Source: Acidobacteriota bacterium
Lineage (GTDB): Bacteria > Acidobacteriota > Terriglobia > Versatilivoradales > Versatilivoraceae
NCBI GenBank assembly: GCA_022826755.1
Contig: JAJDUG010000067.1
Location: forward strand, 1-64,000
Direction: 5' to 3'
Length of the DNA stretch: 64,000 nt
Shown: piece after piece, positions 52,529-64,000 of the stretch
Position numbering within the stretch: the first letter of the stretch is position 1
How the letters are laid out: each line of letters begins with the position of its first letter
Translations under genes and position numbers: made by a program
The notes under the pieces: generated by a model
What the model was told of the DNA's origin: nothing
Database searches by the model: none
What the model saw: the letters and a program-made list of their open reading frames with translations, nothing else

Positions 52529-54135
52529 ACCGGTCCATCGACATCACGGCAGAGGAACGCAAGACCGTTCTTATCTTGCTCGCGAGGTACCTGCCGAACA
52601 CCACGGCTTGGGTGTACGGCTCTCGGGTCAAGTGGACGGCACGCCCGGAGTCCGATCTGGATGTGGTGGTGTTCGCAACTCCGGAGCAAGCTGGCCGCGT
52701 TTCCGAACTCAGGGAAGCCTTTGAGGAAAGTAACTTGCCCTTCCGCGTGGATTTGTTTGTCTGGGATGAAGTCTCGGAACAATTCTGCAAGCAGATTCAG
52801 GCCGAACATGTGGTGCTAGTGGAGAGAGAAGAGCGGGGCGTTGAGGGTAGCTGGCGCACTACGCCCTTCGCGCGACTCTTCGCGGAACCGGTACGCAACG
52901 GAATTTACAAGAAAAAGGAGTTCCACGGCCGCGGCAAGAAAATTGTAAACATGGGTGAGCTATTTGCTCATCCGCGACTTACTGCTGTGCCGATGAAGAG
53001 AGTGGAGCTCTCGGAATCGGAGATTGACCGATTCCACATCACAGCGGGTGACTTGCTCTTTGCACGTCGGTCGTTGGTGGCGGAAGGCGCTGGCAAGTGC
53101 TGTGTGGTCCTTGACGTAGACGAGCCGACAACGTTCGAGTCCTCGATCATACGAGTTCGGCTTGACAGTGCAAAAGCGGATTGCCTCTATTTCTATTATT
53201 TCTTTGGGTCAGCATTGGGCTTACACCACCTTGACACAATCCGACGCCAAGTCGCGGTTGCTGGGATTACCGGAAGCGATCTTGCACAGCTCGAGATTCC
53301 AGTTCCACCACCCTCCGAACAGCGGGCGATCGCACACATCCTGGGCACACTGGACGACAAGATCGACCTAAACCGGCGGATGAACCAGACGCTGGAGGAA
53401 ATGGCGCGGGCACTGTTCAAGTCCTGGTTTGTTGACTTCGACCCCGTGCGGGCCAAGATGGAAGGACGCGATTCAGGGCTGCCGAAGGACATCGCCAGTC
53501 TATTCCCTGAACGGCTGATGGACTCGGTATTGGGGGAGATACCGGAAGGGTGGCGACACGAGACGCTTCCCATCTTGGCCAATGTTGTCTACGGAGCTCC
53601 GTTTGGCTCGTCCCAGTTTAGGACTGACGGGCAAGGAATTCCGCTCATTCGAATACGGGACCTCGGGTCCCAGGCTCCTGGAATCTCAACCAAGGAACAG
53701 CACAGAAACGGTCACTTGATTGTGCCGGGCGACATCGTGGTTGGAATGGACGGCGAGTTTCGACTGCACATTTGGAAAGGGCCAGCGTCTTGGCTCAATC
53801 AGAGAGTTTGCCATTTTGAACCGAAACCAGGAGTGCCCATTTGCTACCTCTCGGAGGCCTTGAAGAAACCTCTGGCGCTTTTTGAGAATACAAAGGCAGG
53901 CACGACCGTTATCCACCTTGGCAAGGCAGACATTGACAGCGTCTTGCTCTTGAACCCGGGAGCGCGAGTGCTCGCGGCATTCGGGAACGTGTGCACAGCC
54001 ATCTTAGAGCTACAGGTCACCAAGGCACTTGAGGCCCGTGCTCTCGCGGCCCTGCGCGAAACGTTGCTCCCAAGGCTGGTCTCCGGGGAACTGCGGGTAA
54101 GAGACGTCGAAGAATTCATCGAGAGTACAGTCTAG
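52519..54135 (+). CDS. hsdS: MNT nucleotidyltransferase fused to type I specificity subunit HsdS
   Basis: One 538-residue frame holds two parts. Residues 1-105 are a minimal nucleotidyltransferase: GS at 34-35, ten residues, then D46-L-D48 (GSX10DXD), and a third acidic residue in FRVDLFVW (Asp78). From about residue 111 (SWRTTPFARLFAEPV) it is HsdS: a first target-recognition domain, the conserved helix IPVPPPSEQRAIAHILGTLD with LDDKIDLNRRMNQTLEEMAR, a second target-recognition domain, and a C-terminal helix ending LRETLLPRLVSGELRV. No ATG lies between the parts; only GTG codons near residue 98 could start a separate HsdS. The HsdS part (about 430 residues) is of full length. The upstream gene is the HEPN partner. 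Confidence 0.88.
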   Translation: MGLDRSIDITAEERKTVLILLARYLPNTTAWVYGSRVKWTARPESDLDVVVFATPEQAGRVSELREAFEESNLPFRVDLFVWDEVSEQFCKQIQAEHVVLVEREERGVEGSWRTTPFARLFAEPVRNGIYKKKEFHGRGKKIVNMGELFAHPRLTAVPMKRVELSESEIDRFHITAGDLLFARRSLVAEGAGKCCVVLDVDEPTTFESSIIRVRLDSAKADCLYFYYFFGSALGLHHLDTIRRQVAVAGITGSDLAQLEIPVPPPSEQRAIAHILGTLDDKIDLNRRMNQTLEEMARALFKSWFVDFDPVRAKMEGRDSGLPKDIASLFPERLMDSVLGEIPEGWRHETLPILANVVYGAPFGSSQFRTDGQGIPLIRIRDLGSQAPGISTKEQHRNGHLIVPGDIVVGMDGEFRLHIWKGPASWLNQRVCHFEPKPGVPICYLSEALKKPLALFENTKAGTTVIHLGKADIDSVLLLNPGARVLAAFGNVCTAILELQVTKALEARALAALRETLLPRLVSGELRVRDVEEFIESTV

Positions 54136-56047
54136 TGTCTACCGCGACTCTGACAAGCTTGGCAATGCTGAAGGTTCATGTGGACCAGGGACAGGATTAC
54201 CTGGACTACCTGCAACCCTTTGTTCTTCAGGTACTTGTAGCACACGCGCCAGAAGTGATAACCGATGCTAGCGTTAGAAATCTCATAAGGGCCGACTTCG
54301 GCCTGGAGATTCCTGACCGTGCGATTCAGATCGTGCTCAAGCGGTTATCACGCCGATACCCATTGAAGAGGGCTGCCGGCGTTTATCGGATCACAGGTAA
54401 GCTGCCTGACCCTCACATCAACGCCAAAAAGGCCGATGCCACGCGACACATCAATGCGGTGATAGCAGGACTGAGCGAGTTCTCCAAGGGAACCACCAAT
54501 CCCGTTGGAAGCCACGATGAAGCCGTGACCGCGATCTGTGCGTTCCTCACACAGTTCAACATCCCGTGTTTGCGCTCATACCTTCGTGGAACGGCAATTC
54601 CGGCCATCGAGAGTCAACACCACTCGCAGATCGTTCTCGTGAGCAAATACGTCCTAACGTTACAGAACACGGACCCAGAACGCTTTGAAAGCTTCCTCGT
54701 GGTCGTCAAAGGACACATGCTGGCAAACGCTTTGCTTTGTCCAGACCTCAAGAACGCCCCAAACTCCTACAAAGGTGTAACGTTCTTTCTGGATACGCCA
54801 CTTCTCGTTCGGCAGTTGGGGCTTGAAGGAGAACCAAAGCGGGCGGCCGTTAATAGCTTGGTCACGTTGCTTCTCAGCCTGCGTGCCACGGTTGCGACGT
54901 TTTCACACTCACGCGATGAACTTGAGAGAGTGATTATGGGAGCATCTCAGTATGTCGAATCTCTGGCTGGACGTGGGGCCATCGTTATGGAAGCTCGCAG
55001 ACGCGGAACGACTAAGTCGGATTTTCTCGTCTTGGCGGGCCAGATCGATGACAAGCTCAAAGATGCTCAGATCGACGTACTTAGCACGCCACGGTATGTA
55101 GAGGGTTTTCAGATTGACGAGGCGGCATTCGAGAAAGCACTTGGTGACGAAGTATCGTACCTGAATCCTCGCGCCAAGGAATACGATATCAACTCTGTTC
55201 GCAGCATCTACGTGCTTAGGGCAGGTATGTCACCGACAATTCTCGAGCGGTCGAAGGCTGTTCTTGTCACAAGCAATGCTGGGTTCTCTCGGGCGGCATT
55301 TCAGTATGGGCAGAGCCACGAGGTGTCACGCGAGGTGTCGAGCGTGATCACGGACTTTAGCTTGGCAAACATGGCGTGGCTGAAGGCCCCACTCGGCGCG
55401 CCAGCAATCCCCATGGCAGAGTTGTTGGCGTTCTCCTATGCGGCACTTGAACCATCAATGGAACTGCTTGAAAAGTACCTGAGCGAGATTGACAAGCTCG
55501 AGAAGCAAGGAAAGATCACTGCGCGCGATCATCAACTCCTGCGAAGCAGCCAGTTGGCGCAGACGGAACTGATGAATTTGACGCTCGGCGAGGAAGAGGC
55601 CTTAACGGAGCAGACGGTAACGGAGACGCTCAGGCGGGTGACGGAAGAGATCAAGAAGGAGGAGAGCAACAAGTACAAGATGGAGCGAGGGGCACACGGA
55701 GAGACTCGGAAACAGCTTGCCGAACAGCGTAAGATCAAGAAGGATGTTCAGGAACGCCTATATTGGCATTGCCGACGGCGGGCCACAGTGTATGCGTGGT
55801 GTGCGTCGATAATCATTGTTGGACTGCTTATCGGAGGTCTTGCCATGGGTGTTGGCGTACGATCAAATGATCCAACCGTAGGATATCTGCTCATGGCGGC
55901 GTCGGGCGTTCTCAGCACCTTGACATTGGGCAACCTGATTTTCGGAACTAGTGTTAGGCGTATCCACAAAGCAGTGCAGGACCGTTGCTTAACTTGGCTC
56001 ATCAGCCGCAAAGCTGCGGAAACCGGGCTCGATCTAACTGACATGTA

Positions 56048-56048
<1 letters not shown>
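54135..56048 (+). CDS. Predicted PIN-like membrane-anchored protein of the restriction operon
   Basis: The 637-residue protein starts at GTG overlapping the hsdS TAG by one base, and its TAA overlaps the hsdR ATG by one base. Residues 30-90 may be a winged helix ([20 protein letters not shown]). Residues 215-390 resemble a PIN-like nuclease: [16 protein letters not shown] (Asp220), [11 protein letters not shown] (Glu262), [14 protein letters not shown] (Asp351), [11 protein letters not shown] charged coiled coil (about 460-560) follows, and two membrane helices lie near the C terminus ([18 protein letters not shown] and [15 protein letters not shown]). PIN assignment is by motif only. It is neither HsdM, HsdS nor HsdR. 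Confidence 0.7.
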
Positions 56049-59173
<3,125 letters not shown>

Positions 59174-59337
59174 ACCTGAATTTATGATCCCGCGCGGGGA
59201 AAATCGGAATCGCTTAACGCTATTGGGATGAGTTCCTACTCGCCAGCTTCGGGTTCCAGCGTTGATCTCTCAGTGAATTTGTCCATGAGTAACTGTTCGG
59301 CCAGCCGTGAGCTCAACCTCCTGCGGGTTTGTCCTCT

Positions 59338-59550
59338 ATGCCGACCGAACAACCGACGAAGCGTCCCCCCTTCCACCTCCATCGGAACTGGGGGCAGAGA
59401 GCGGAGATGAGACCCGTGGTGACGGAACGATTTGGTCGGTTCACCAGCCGTGTAGGGGGGTCGCGGCTGGCGTGCACCCTCGGCTGGCCTGTCCGGCGGG
59501 TGGTCCGGCCGCTACGTTGGTGGACCGGCGGCGACACCGATGCAATGTAG
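59338..59550 (+). CDS. Small basic hypothetical ORF
   Basis: The frame of 70 codons begins MPTEQPTKRPPFHLHRNWG and is rich in arginine and tryptophan near the end (RRVVRPLRWWTGGD). It is the only plausible frame in the 665-base gap after hsdR. No ribosome site or family is seen. The rest of the gap (59551-59765) is AT-rich and empty, as is 59174-59337. Confidence 0.25.
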   Translation: MPTEQPTKRPPFHLHRNWGQRAEMRPVVTERFGRFTSRVGGSRLACTLGWPVRRVVRPLRWWTGGDTDAM

Positions 59551-59765
59551 CTTGATCGCTGCGGAGAGGATGCTGATCGACCGTTCTTCCACGGCTTGGC
59601 CGAACGGTTACGGTCCACGAAAGTCTTCGAGGGTCCAATGGATTCCTGTCGATAAATAGGAATTTGATGAGGGGAGCGAAGTGGTGAGAACTATATTAAG
59701 TCTATTATTATTAGTGGTTTAAAATTGATAGGGTGCTGATCGTGCAGCAGCGTCCCGTCTTGGTT

Positions 59766-59791
59766 ATCCTGTGCATCCTGTGCATCGATGT
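59766..59791 (-). repeat. 26-bp inverted repeat at the right edge of the island
   Basis: This is the exact reverse complement of 41248-41273. It lies after an AT-rich stretch (59640-59760) and 48 bases before the end of the next core gene, which marks the probable right limit of the accessory region. Confidence 0.6.
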
Positions 59792-59838
59792 TGATTATTA
59801 CGAAAAAATATCGATCCTTGGCCTCTTCAACGCATTGA

Positions 59839-60582
59839 TCACCCGGGTGGCTTGCTCCAGCGCTCGTCCCCCTGTCGTCGTAAATCGTCCAGTACTGCCT
59901 GCATTTCCTGGTGCTTGCGGCGAATCTCTTCCCCGTCGGCCCTTCGCGAAACGTAAATCGGCGCGGCCTTGAGGATCAGGGCCCGAGAAAAGGGCAGTGG
60001 GATCTGGGATCCGTCCCAGTTGTCGAGCTCGATCTTGCGCTGAAGCGCGATATGGAAGCAAAAAATGGCCGCGCCGCTTCTCCGGGCCAGCAAGACCGGT
60101 CCGACCTTGGCATCGAAGCGGGGACCGCGGGGGCCGTCCACCGTGAAGGCCACGTCCTTTCCCTGTTTCAATTCCCCGGACATTTCGGCCAGAGCCTTCA
60201 TGCCTCCCCGTGAGCTGGACCCTCGGGCCGCCCCATAGCCGAAGATACGGATAATGCGGGCAATGTACTCCCCGTCCACGTTCTGGCTGGTCATCACCAC
60301 GATGCCACGGTCCCTCCAATACCAGGTGGCCGGGAAAATGCCACGGTGCCAGAAGGTAAAGATGGCTTTCTTCCCGGAGCGATAGATCTGCTCCAGGTGT
60401 GCATCGCCCTGGCTCTCCCACCGGAGAGTTCTGCCGATGCAGCCGACCAACCAGGCTCCGACCCGGGTCACCACCGCAATCCAGACACGCTGCCACCGCG
60501 TCAGTTGGCGGGGACGGTCCCAGTAGGCCAGCCCTCCGCGGGGCTCCGGGGGCTCTGTTTCGAGTATGGGGTCGGACTTCAT
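59839..60582 (-). CDS. Lysophospholipid acyltransferase-like protein (DUF374)
   Basis: The 247-residue protein has a hydrophobic helix near residue 40 (RVWIAVVTRVGAWLVGCI) and the DUF374/acyltransferase pattern: AIFTFWHRGIFPATWYWRDR with the catalytic His region, then TSQNVDGEYIARIIRIFGYGAARGSSSRGG and VAFTVDGPRGPRFDAKVG. Relatives resemble LpxL-type acyltransferases that modify membrane lipids. It is the first core gene right of the island and lies on the same strand as etfA, 28 bases downstream of it. Confidence 0.82.
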   Translation of the reverse strand: MKSDPILETEPPEPRGGLAYWDRPRQLTRWQRVWIAVVTRVGAWLVGCIGRTLRWESQGDAHLEQIYRSGKKAIFTFWHRGIFPATWYWRDRGIVVMTSQNVDGEYIARIIRIFGYGAARGSSSRGGMKALAEMSGELKQGKDVAFTVDGPRGPRFDAKVGPVLLARRSGAAIFCFHIALQRKIELDNWDGSQIPLPFSRALILKAAPIYVSRRADGEEIRRKHQEMQAVLDDLRRQGDERWSKPPG

Positions 60583-60610
60583 GGGGAACCTGGGCGACCT
60601 TGCTCCTGGG

Positions 60611-61597
60611 CTATGACCGTATTTCCCTGGCGATCTCGATCAACTTGGGAACGACCTGAAAGACGTCCCCCACGATCCCATAGTCGGCCACCTGGAAGAT
60701 GGGAGCATAGGGGTCCTTGTTGATGGCCACGATGCAGCCGGAGTTGGACATGCCCACCAGGTGCTGGATGGCCCCTGAAATCCCGCAGGCAATGTAGAGC
60801 CTGGGCGTGACGGTCTGGCCCGAACTGCCGATCTGGTGCTCCTTGGGCAGCCAGCCGCCGTCGGTCACCGGCCGGGAGGCTCCCACTCCTGCCCCCAGGG
60901 CCTCAGCCAGGTCCAGTATCAACTGGAACTTTTCCTTGCTGCCCAGCCCCCGCCCTCCGGCGACGATTATTTCCGCCTGGCTCAAGTCCACCCTGGTCTG
61001 AACCGCTTCCATGACTTCCAGCAGCTTTCTCCGGAGAGCTCCCTCAGCAACGCCAATCCGGCGGCGCACCACCTGGGGCGGGGCTCCCAGGTCCTCCTCC
61101 GAGGCCGGGAAGGCTCCCTGCTGAAGCGAGACCAGGCAAGGAGGCTCCCCCTTGGGGCTCACCTCCAGGTTGAGCTTGCCGTTGAAGACCTGGCGCACCC
61201 AAACGAGCTGGCCGGCTTCGCAGCGGTAATCGACACAGTTGGGAATCAGGCCCCGGTCCAGCATGGCCGCCAGCCTGGGAGCAAAATCCATGGTCTGGTA
61301 GGTGTGGCCCAGCAGCACCAGGTAGGGATGCTCCGTCCCGGCGAACTCCGCCAAAGCCTCACAGTAGGCTTCGGGCGTGTAGTGCCGGCAGTAGTCGTTG
61401 GAAAGGACCACGACCTCCAGGCCGCTCCGTCCCGAAACCTCGCGAGCCAGGCCATCGATTTCGCTCCCCACCAGGGCCAGGCACACCTCCTTCCCCAGCT
61501 CGGCGGAGAGCTTGCGGCCCAAGCCGATCGCCTCCCAGGAGGTCTTCTTGAGTCGGCCTTCCCGATGTTCGCCCAGGATGATGATCCTGCCTTCCAT
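60611..61597 (-). CDS. etfA: Electron transfer flavoprotein subunit alpha
   Basis: The 328-residue subunit binds FAD through the C-terminal domain: GAGVGASRPVTDGGWLP, EHQIGSSGQTVTPRLYIACG, GISGAIQHLVGM and ADYGIVGD, all diagnostic for EtfA. With EtfB it carries electrons from acyl-CoA dehydrogenases and similar enzymes to the quinone pool. It lies 87 bases downstream of etfB, the usual order. Confidence 0.95.
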   Translation of the reverse strand: MEGRIIILGEHREGRLKKTSWEAIGLGRKLSAELGKEVCLALVGSEIDGLAREVSGRSGLEVVVLSNDYCRHYTPEAYCEALAEFAGTEHPYLVLLGHTYQTMDFAPRLAAMLDRGLIPNCVDYRCEAGQLVWVRQVFNGKLNLEVSPKGEPPCLVSLQQGAFPASEEDLGAPPQVVRRRIGVAEGALRRKLLEVMEAVQTRVDLSQAEIIVAGGRGLGSKEKFQLILDLAEALGAGVGASRPVTDGGWLPKEHQIGSSGQTVTPRLYIACGISGAIQHLVGMSNSGCIVAINKDPYAPIFQVADYGIVGDVFQVVPKLIEIAREIRS

Positions 61598-61684
61598 GTC
61601 CCGACTTTCCCCGTCCGGCGGATGCCTTTGTTGCGTTCAAACCACCGAGCCGGCTGACTTGCTCCGGCTCCCCATCGAAACCGG

Positions 61685-62479
61685 CTAAATGACTCCGATT
61701 TCGTTTACAAGCTTGTCCATCAGCGTCCGGGCCGCATCTTCAGCTCCGCCCTCGATCATCACGGTCTGTTTTTTCTTTTCGGGAACCAGCAACCGGTGGT
61801 GCCTGACCTTGGCGGCCACCTCCCCCACGGTTTCGGGAGAGAGTCCCAGATCCTTTGCCGTCAGCACCCGGTACTCCTTTTTCTTGGCCTGCATGATCCC
61901 CCGCAAGGTGGCATAGCGGATAGGGTGGGATCCGGACTGAATCGTCAGAACCGCGGGCAAAGGTAGCTCGACGCGCTCAAAGACGTTGCTCTCCAATTCC
62001 CGCTTCACCTGAATCCCGCGAGTTTCGGCCTCGTAGGCGATCTCCATCACGATGGTGGCGCAGGGCCATCCCAGCACCTGGGCCAGAACGGCGCCCGTCT
62101 GAGCGTACGCCATGTCCTCCGACTGCACGCCGGTGAGCACCAGGTCAAAGGCATCGGGGCCGATGGCCGCGGCAATGGCCTGGGCTGTACCCCGGGCGTC
62201 GCCACGCTCAAAGGCCTCGTCCTTCAAGTGGATGGCTCGGTCGGCTCCCATGGCCAGGGCGTTGCGCAGGACCTTGGAGACGCGGTCGGGCCCCAGGGAA
62301 AGCGCCGCCACTTCCCCTCCGAATGCCTCTCTCAAGCGCAGAGATTCCTCCAGGGCGTAGAGGTCGCTTTCGTTGGTCTCGAAGACCAGGTCCTCCTCCA
62401 GGATCCCGGAGCCGTCCTGGTTCAACTTGTAGCGGGAGTCCCTTTCGGGAACCTGCTTCAGGCAGGTCAGGATTCGCAT
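61685..62479 (-). CDS. etfB: Electron transfer flavoprotein subunit beta
   Basis: The 264-residue subunit starts MRILTCLKQVPERDSRYKL. It contains NESDLYALEESLRLREAFG, LALGPDRVSKVLRNALAMGADRAIHL in near form, and the TGVQSEDMAYAQTGAVLAQVLGWP nucleotide region of EtfB. The C terminus is somewhat longer than usual (ends DKLVNEIGVI). It is first in the minus-strand etfB-etfA transcript. The 272 bases upstream are shared with the divergent DUF1080 gene and should hold both promoters. Confidence 0.95.
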   Translation of the reverse strand: MRILTCLKQVPERDSRYKLNQDGSGILEEDLVFETNESDLYALEESLRLREAFGGEVAALSLGPDRVSKVLRNALAMGADRAIHLKDEAFERGDARGTAQAIAAAIGPDAFDLVLTGVQSEDMAYAQTGAVLAQVLGWPCATIVMEIAYEAETRGIQVKRELESNVFERVELPLPAVLTIQSGSHPIRYATLRGIMQAKKKEYRVLTAKDLGLSPETVGEVAAKVRHHRLLVPEKKKQTVMIEGGAEDAARTLMDKLVNEIGVI

Positions 62480-62751
62480 GAGAACTCCAGGAAGATCACC
62501 CTCGACGAAGTTCAGAAATTAGCTTATCCGGAAAGAGGCTGTCAACGAGGAGCCCGCGGACGCAAGTGGGTCGGGAATCCATCGGTTCTCAAATTTTCCC
62601 GGGCGTCTTCTCTGCTATCATGAAGCAGGCAACTTGGCTCATCGAAGGCCAGTCCGCAGGCAACCCCGGGCCTCTCGGAGTCTCACCCTGGCTCCGGGCA
62701 TGCCGGAAGAGCCGCCCGCCCGCCGCCAATCGTCGTCACGGAGGTTTGACC

Positions 62752-63366
62752 ATGAAACCATTCGGAATCCTTCTACTGCTGGTGTGCTTCCTCTTGCCTC
62801 AAAGCGTGAAGCCCCAGGACAACCCAGCCTGGGTTCCCCTTTTCAACGGACGGGATCTGAGCGGCTGGCAGGAGCACGGCCAGGAAAAATGGACCGTGGA
62901 AGACGGCGAGATCCTGGGAGAAGCCCTGACCCAGGCATACGGCTATCTGGCTACAACCAAGACCTACAAGAACTTTGAGCTCAGAGCCAAATTCAAGGGC
63001 GAAGGAACCGGCAACAGCGGCATCTTCTACCACTCGACCCTGCAGGGAGTCGACATCAAGGGGGTTCAGGTGGAGGTCGACCCCATCCCCGGCAACCACA
63101 CCGGCGGGCTCTATGAGAGCGGCGGCCGCGGGTGGCTGGTCAAGCCCGGTCCGGAAGGGGAAGCAGCCCTGAAACCGGGAGAGTGGAACGACATTTCCTT
63201 TTCGGTGCTCGAAAACCGGGTGGTGACCTTCCTAAACGGCGTGCGGGCCGTGGACTACCGGGATCCCGCCCCCCGCTACTTCGACGGGGTGATCGCACTG
63301 CAGCTCCACAGCGGCGGCGAAGGCAAAATGCGCTTCAAGGACCTCTACATCCGAGAGATTGAATAG
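62752..63366 (+). CDS. DUF1080 family protein (3-keto-disaccharide hydrolase-like)
   Basis: From the ATG at 62752, after GGAGG, the 204-residue protein has a signal peptide (FGILLLLVCFLLPQSVKPQ) and a single beta-sandwich domain: WVPLFNGRDLSGWQEHG, KWTVEDGEILGEA, FELRAKFKGEGTGNSGIFY, and a C-terminal GVIALQLHSGGEGKMRFKDLYIREI. This is the DUF1080 concanavalin-like fold, whose characterised members cleave 3-keto-glycosides. It is exported to the periplasm or surface. The family is greatly expanded in Acidobacteriota, Planctomycetes and Verrucomicrobia. Confidence 0.88.
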   Translation: MKPFGILLLLVCFLLPQSVKPQDNPAWVPLFNGRDLSGWQEHGQEKWTVEDGEILGEALTQAYGYLATTKTYKNFELRAKFKGEGTGNSGIFYHSTLQGVDIKGVQVEVDPIPGNHTGGLYESGGRGWLVKPGPEGEAALKPGEWNDISFSVLENRVVTFLNGVRAVDYRDPAPRYFDGVIALQLHSGGEGKMRFKDLYIREIE

Positions 63367-63639
63367 TTGGGATCGGGAAAGTACCCAGCTACTGAATGAG
63401 GCCAACGAGGCACTCGCTTCGTTGGAATTCCGCCGAAGTGATGACCGCACTTCCGAAATAATCTACCGGAGCAAGATTGTCCAGCCTGCGTGGCAATGCG
63501 AACGGACCGAGGGAACGGCAAATGGATATCTGTAAGACGATATTGGGGGCAATCACTCACGCAATGGAATGCGAGGAAAATCGGCTTGAACCGCGATCGG
63601 GGCAGAAGCGTAGGCCTTGGGATCGTCCCGATCGGTCCT

Positions 63640-64000
63640 GATCGGACCAGGCGATACTCGAACGCGCCAGCGTCAAGGCCCTGTTTGCCACAGATGAGTT
63701 TTTCACCACCCAGATAGCCCCGGTACCAGGTTCCCTCCCACTCGAACATCCTTACCCAACAGGTTCTCGAGCCCAAACCCATCGGGCACATTCTGTCCCA
63801 CCGGATGGGTTCGTTCTCCACTGTTCTCCAGGTTACACGCGATCTCGTTCACTTCCGGGTCATGGCTACGCAACTCCGCAAGAGTTCCCGCACAGGTGTC
63901 GACGTCCGTCCCAGCGCACTTCTACTCGGTCGGCAGCCTATAGCGCCGCGCCCCCAATGCCCGCTCCGGCCCTCCCGTCGCCCACCAGGTCCGAGCGTAG
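63640..64000 (-). pseudogene. FGE-sulfatase (SUMF1) domain remnant, truncated at the window edge
   Basis: On the minus strand one frame reads ARRYRLPTE, then a TAG (63922-63924), then KCAGTDVDTCAGTLAELRSH, ACNLENSGERTHPVGQNV and PDGFGLENLLGKDV. This matches formylglycine-generating-enzyme proteins (RLPTEAEWEYA...WYxENSGxRTHPVGQKxPNGFGLYDMLGNVWEW). The motif NVWEW is lost, and further stops follow. It is a decayed gene entering from beyond 64000. The gap 63367-63639 shows nothing else. Confidence 0.65.

Overview
The window is bacterial, GC-rich and densely coded. It comes from a Gram-negative organism: it has TolC and OmpH/Skp homologues, type IV pilus genes and an RseP protease. The mix of glutamate formimidoyltransferase, a DUF1080 hydrolase, an FGE-sulfatase remnant, a stand-alone Mrp/Mbh antiporter operon, a LarA homologue and many dispersed short repeats fits Acidobacteriota best. 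That assignment is an inference from gene content, not a database result. No rRNA, tRNA or CRISPR array was seen.

Core left part (1-41 kb). Positions 0.5-4.5 kb hold minor pseudopilins (FimT/GspH-like, PilV-, PilW- and PilX-like) and a prepilin peptidase. Two glycosyltransferases and a TolC-type outer-membrane protein follow. Positions 8.6-16.3 kb hold pyrE, truA, a tight uppS-cdsA-dxr-rseP cluster (isoprenoid carrier lipid, phospholipid and envelope-stress proteolysis) and a Ppx/GppA phosphatase. After ompH, a thioesterase and a formimidoyltransferase comes a minus-strand operon at 19.6-27.2 kb. It encodes a cation/proton antiporter with the gene order of the Mbh membrane module (MrpE-F-G, MbhD, MbhE, MrpB-C-D) plus two more NuoL/NuoN-like subunits and a 72-residue membrane protein. 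An ABC exporter, an oxidoreductase, a LarA homologue, an Nramp-like transporter, rpsT, prfB (with its programmed +1 frameshift), recG, rsmD, coaD and an aspartate aminotransferase complete this part.

Accessory island (about 41.2-59.8 kb). A perfect 26-bp inverted repeat lies at its two edges. It starts with a tyrosine recombinase and a decayed second recombinase end whose catalytic His and Tyr are lost. Next is a gene of unknown function bracketed by inverted repeats, then a DUF262/HNH GmrSD-like restriction protein and a two-gene unit containing a DUF5677-like protein. A type I restriction-modification operon follows: hsdM, a small gene with an in-frame amber codon, a HEPN toxin gene, a HsdS with a complete MNT nucleotidyltransferase (antitoxin-type) domain fused to its N terminus, a predicted PIN-like membrane protein, and hsdR. 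The HEPN/MNT pair carries intact RX4HXY and GSX10DXD motifs, so a toxin-antitoxin pair appears physically joined to the DNA-recognition subunit of the restriction system. This is the strongest candidate in the window for an undescribed arrangement.

Right part (59.8-64 kb). A DUF374 acyltransferase, etfA and etfB lie on the minus strand, followed by a DUF1080 protein and a degenerate FGE-sulfatase domain running off the end.

Repeats. A 244-bp palindromic MITE-like element occurs three times (32, 17010 and 36121), and in two copies it supplies the last two bases of the upstream gene's stop codon. A second MITE-like element (14433-14700) again begins at a stop codon. A family rich in the word cacgaa occurs at 0.3, 18.7 and 41.1 kb. 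Small vapBC remnants lie beside rpsT and before hsdM.
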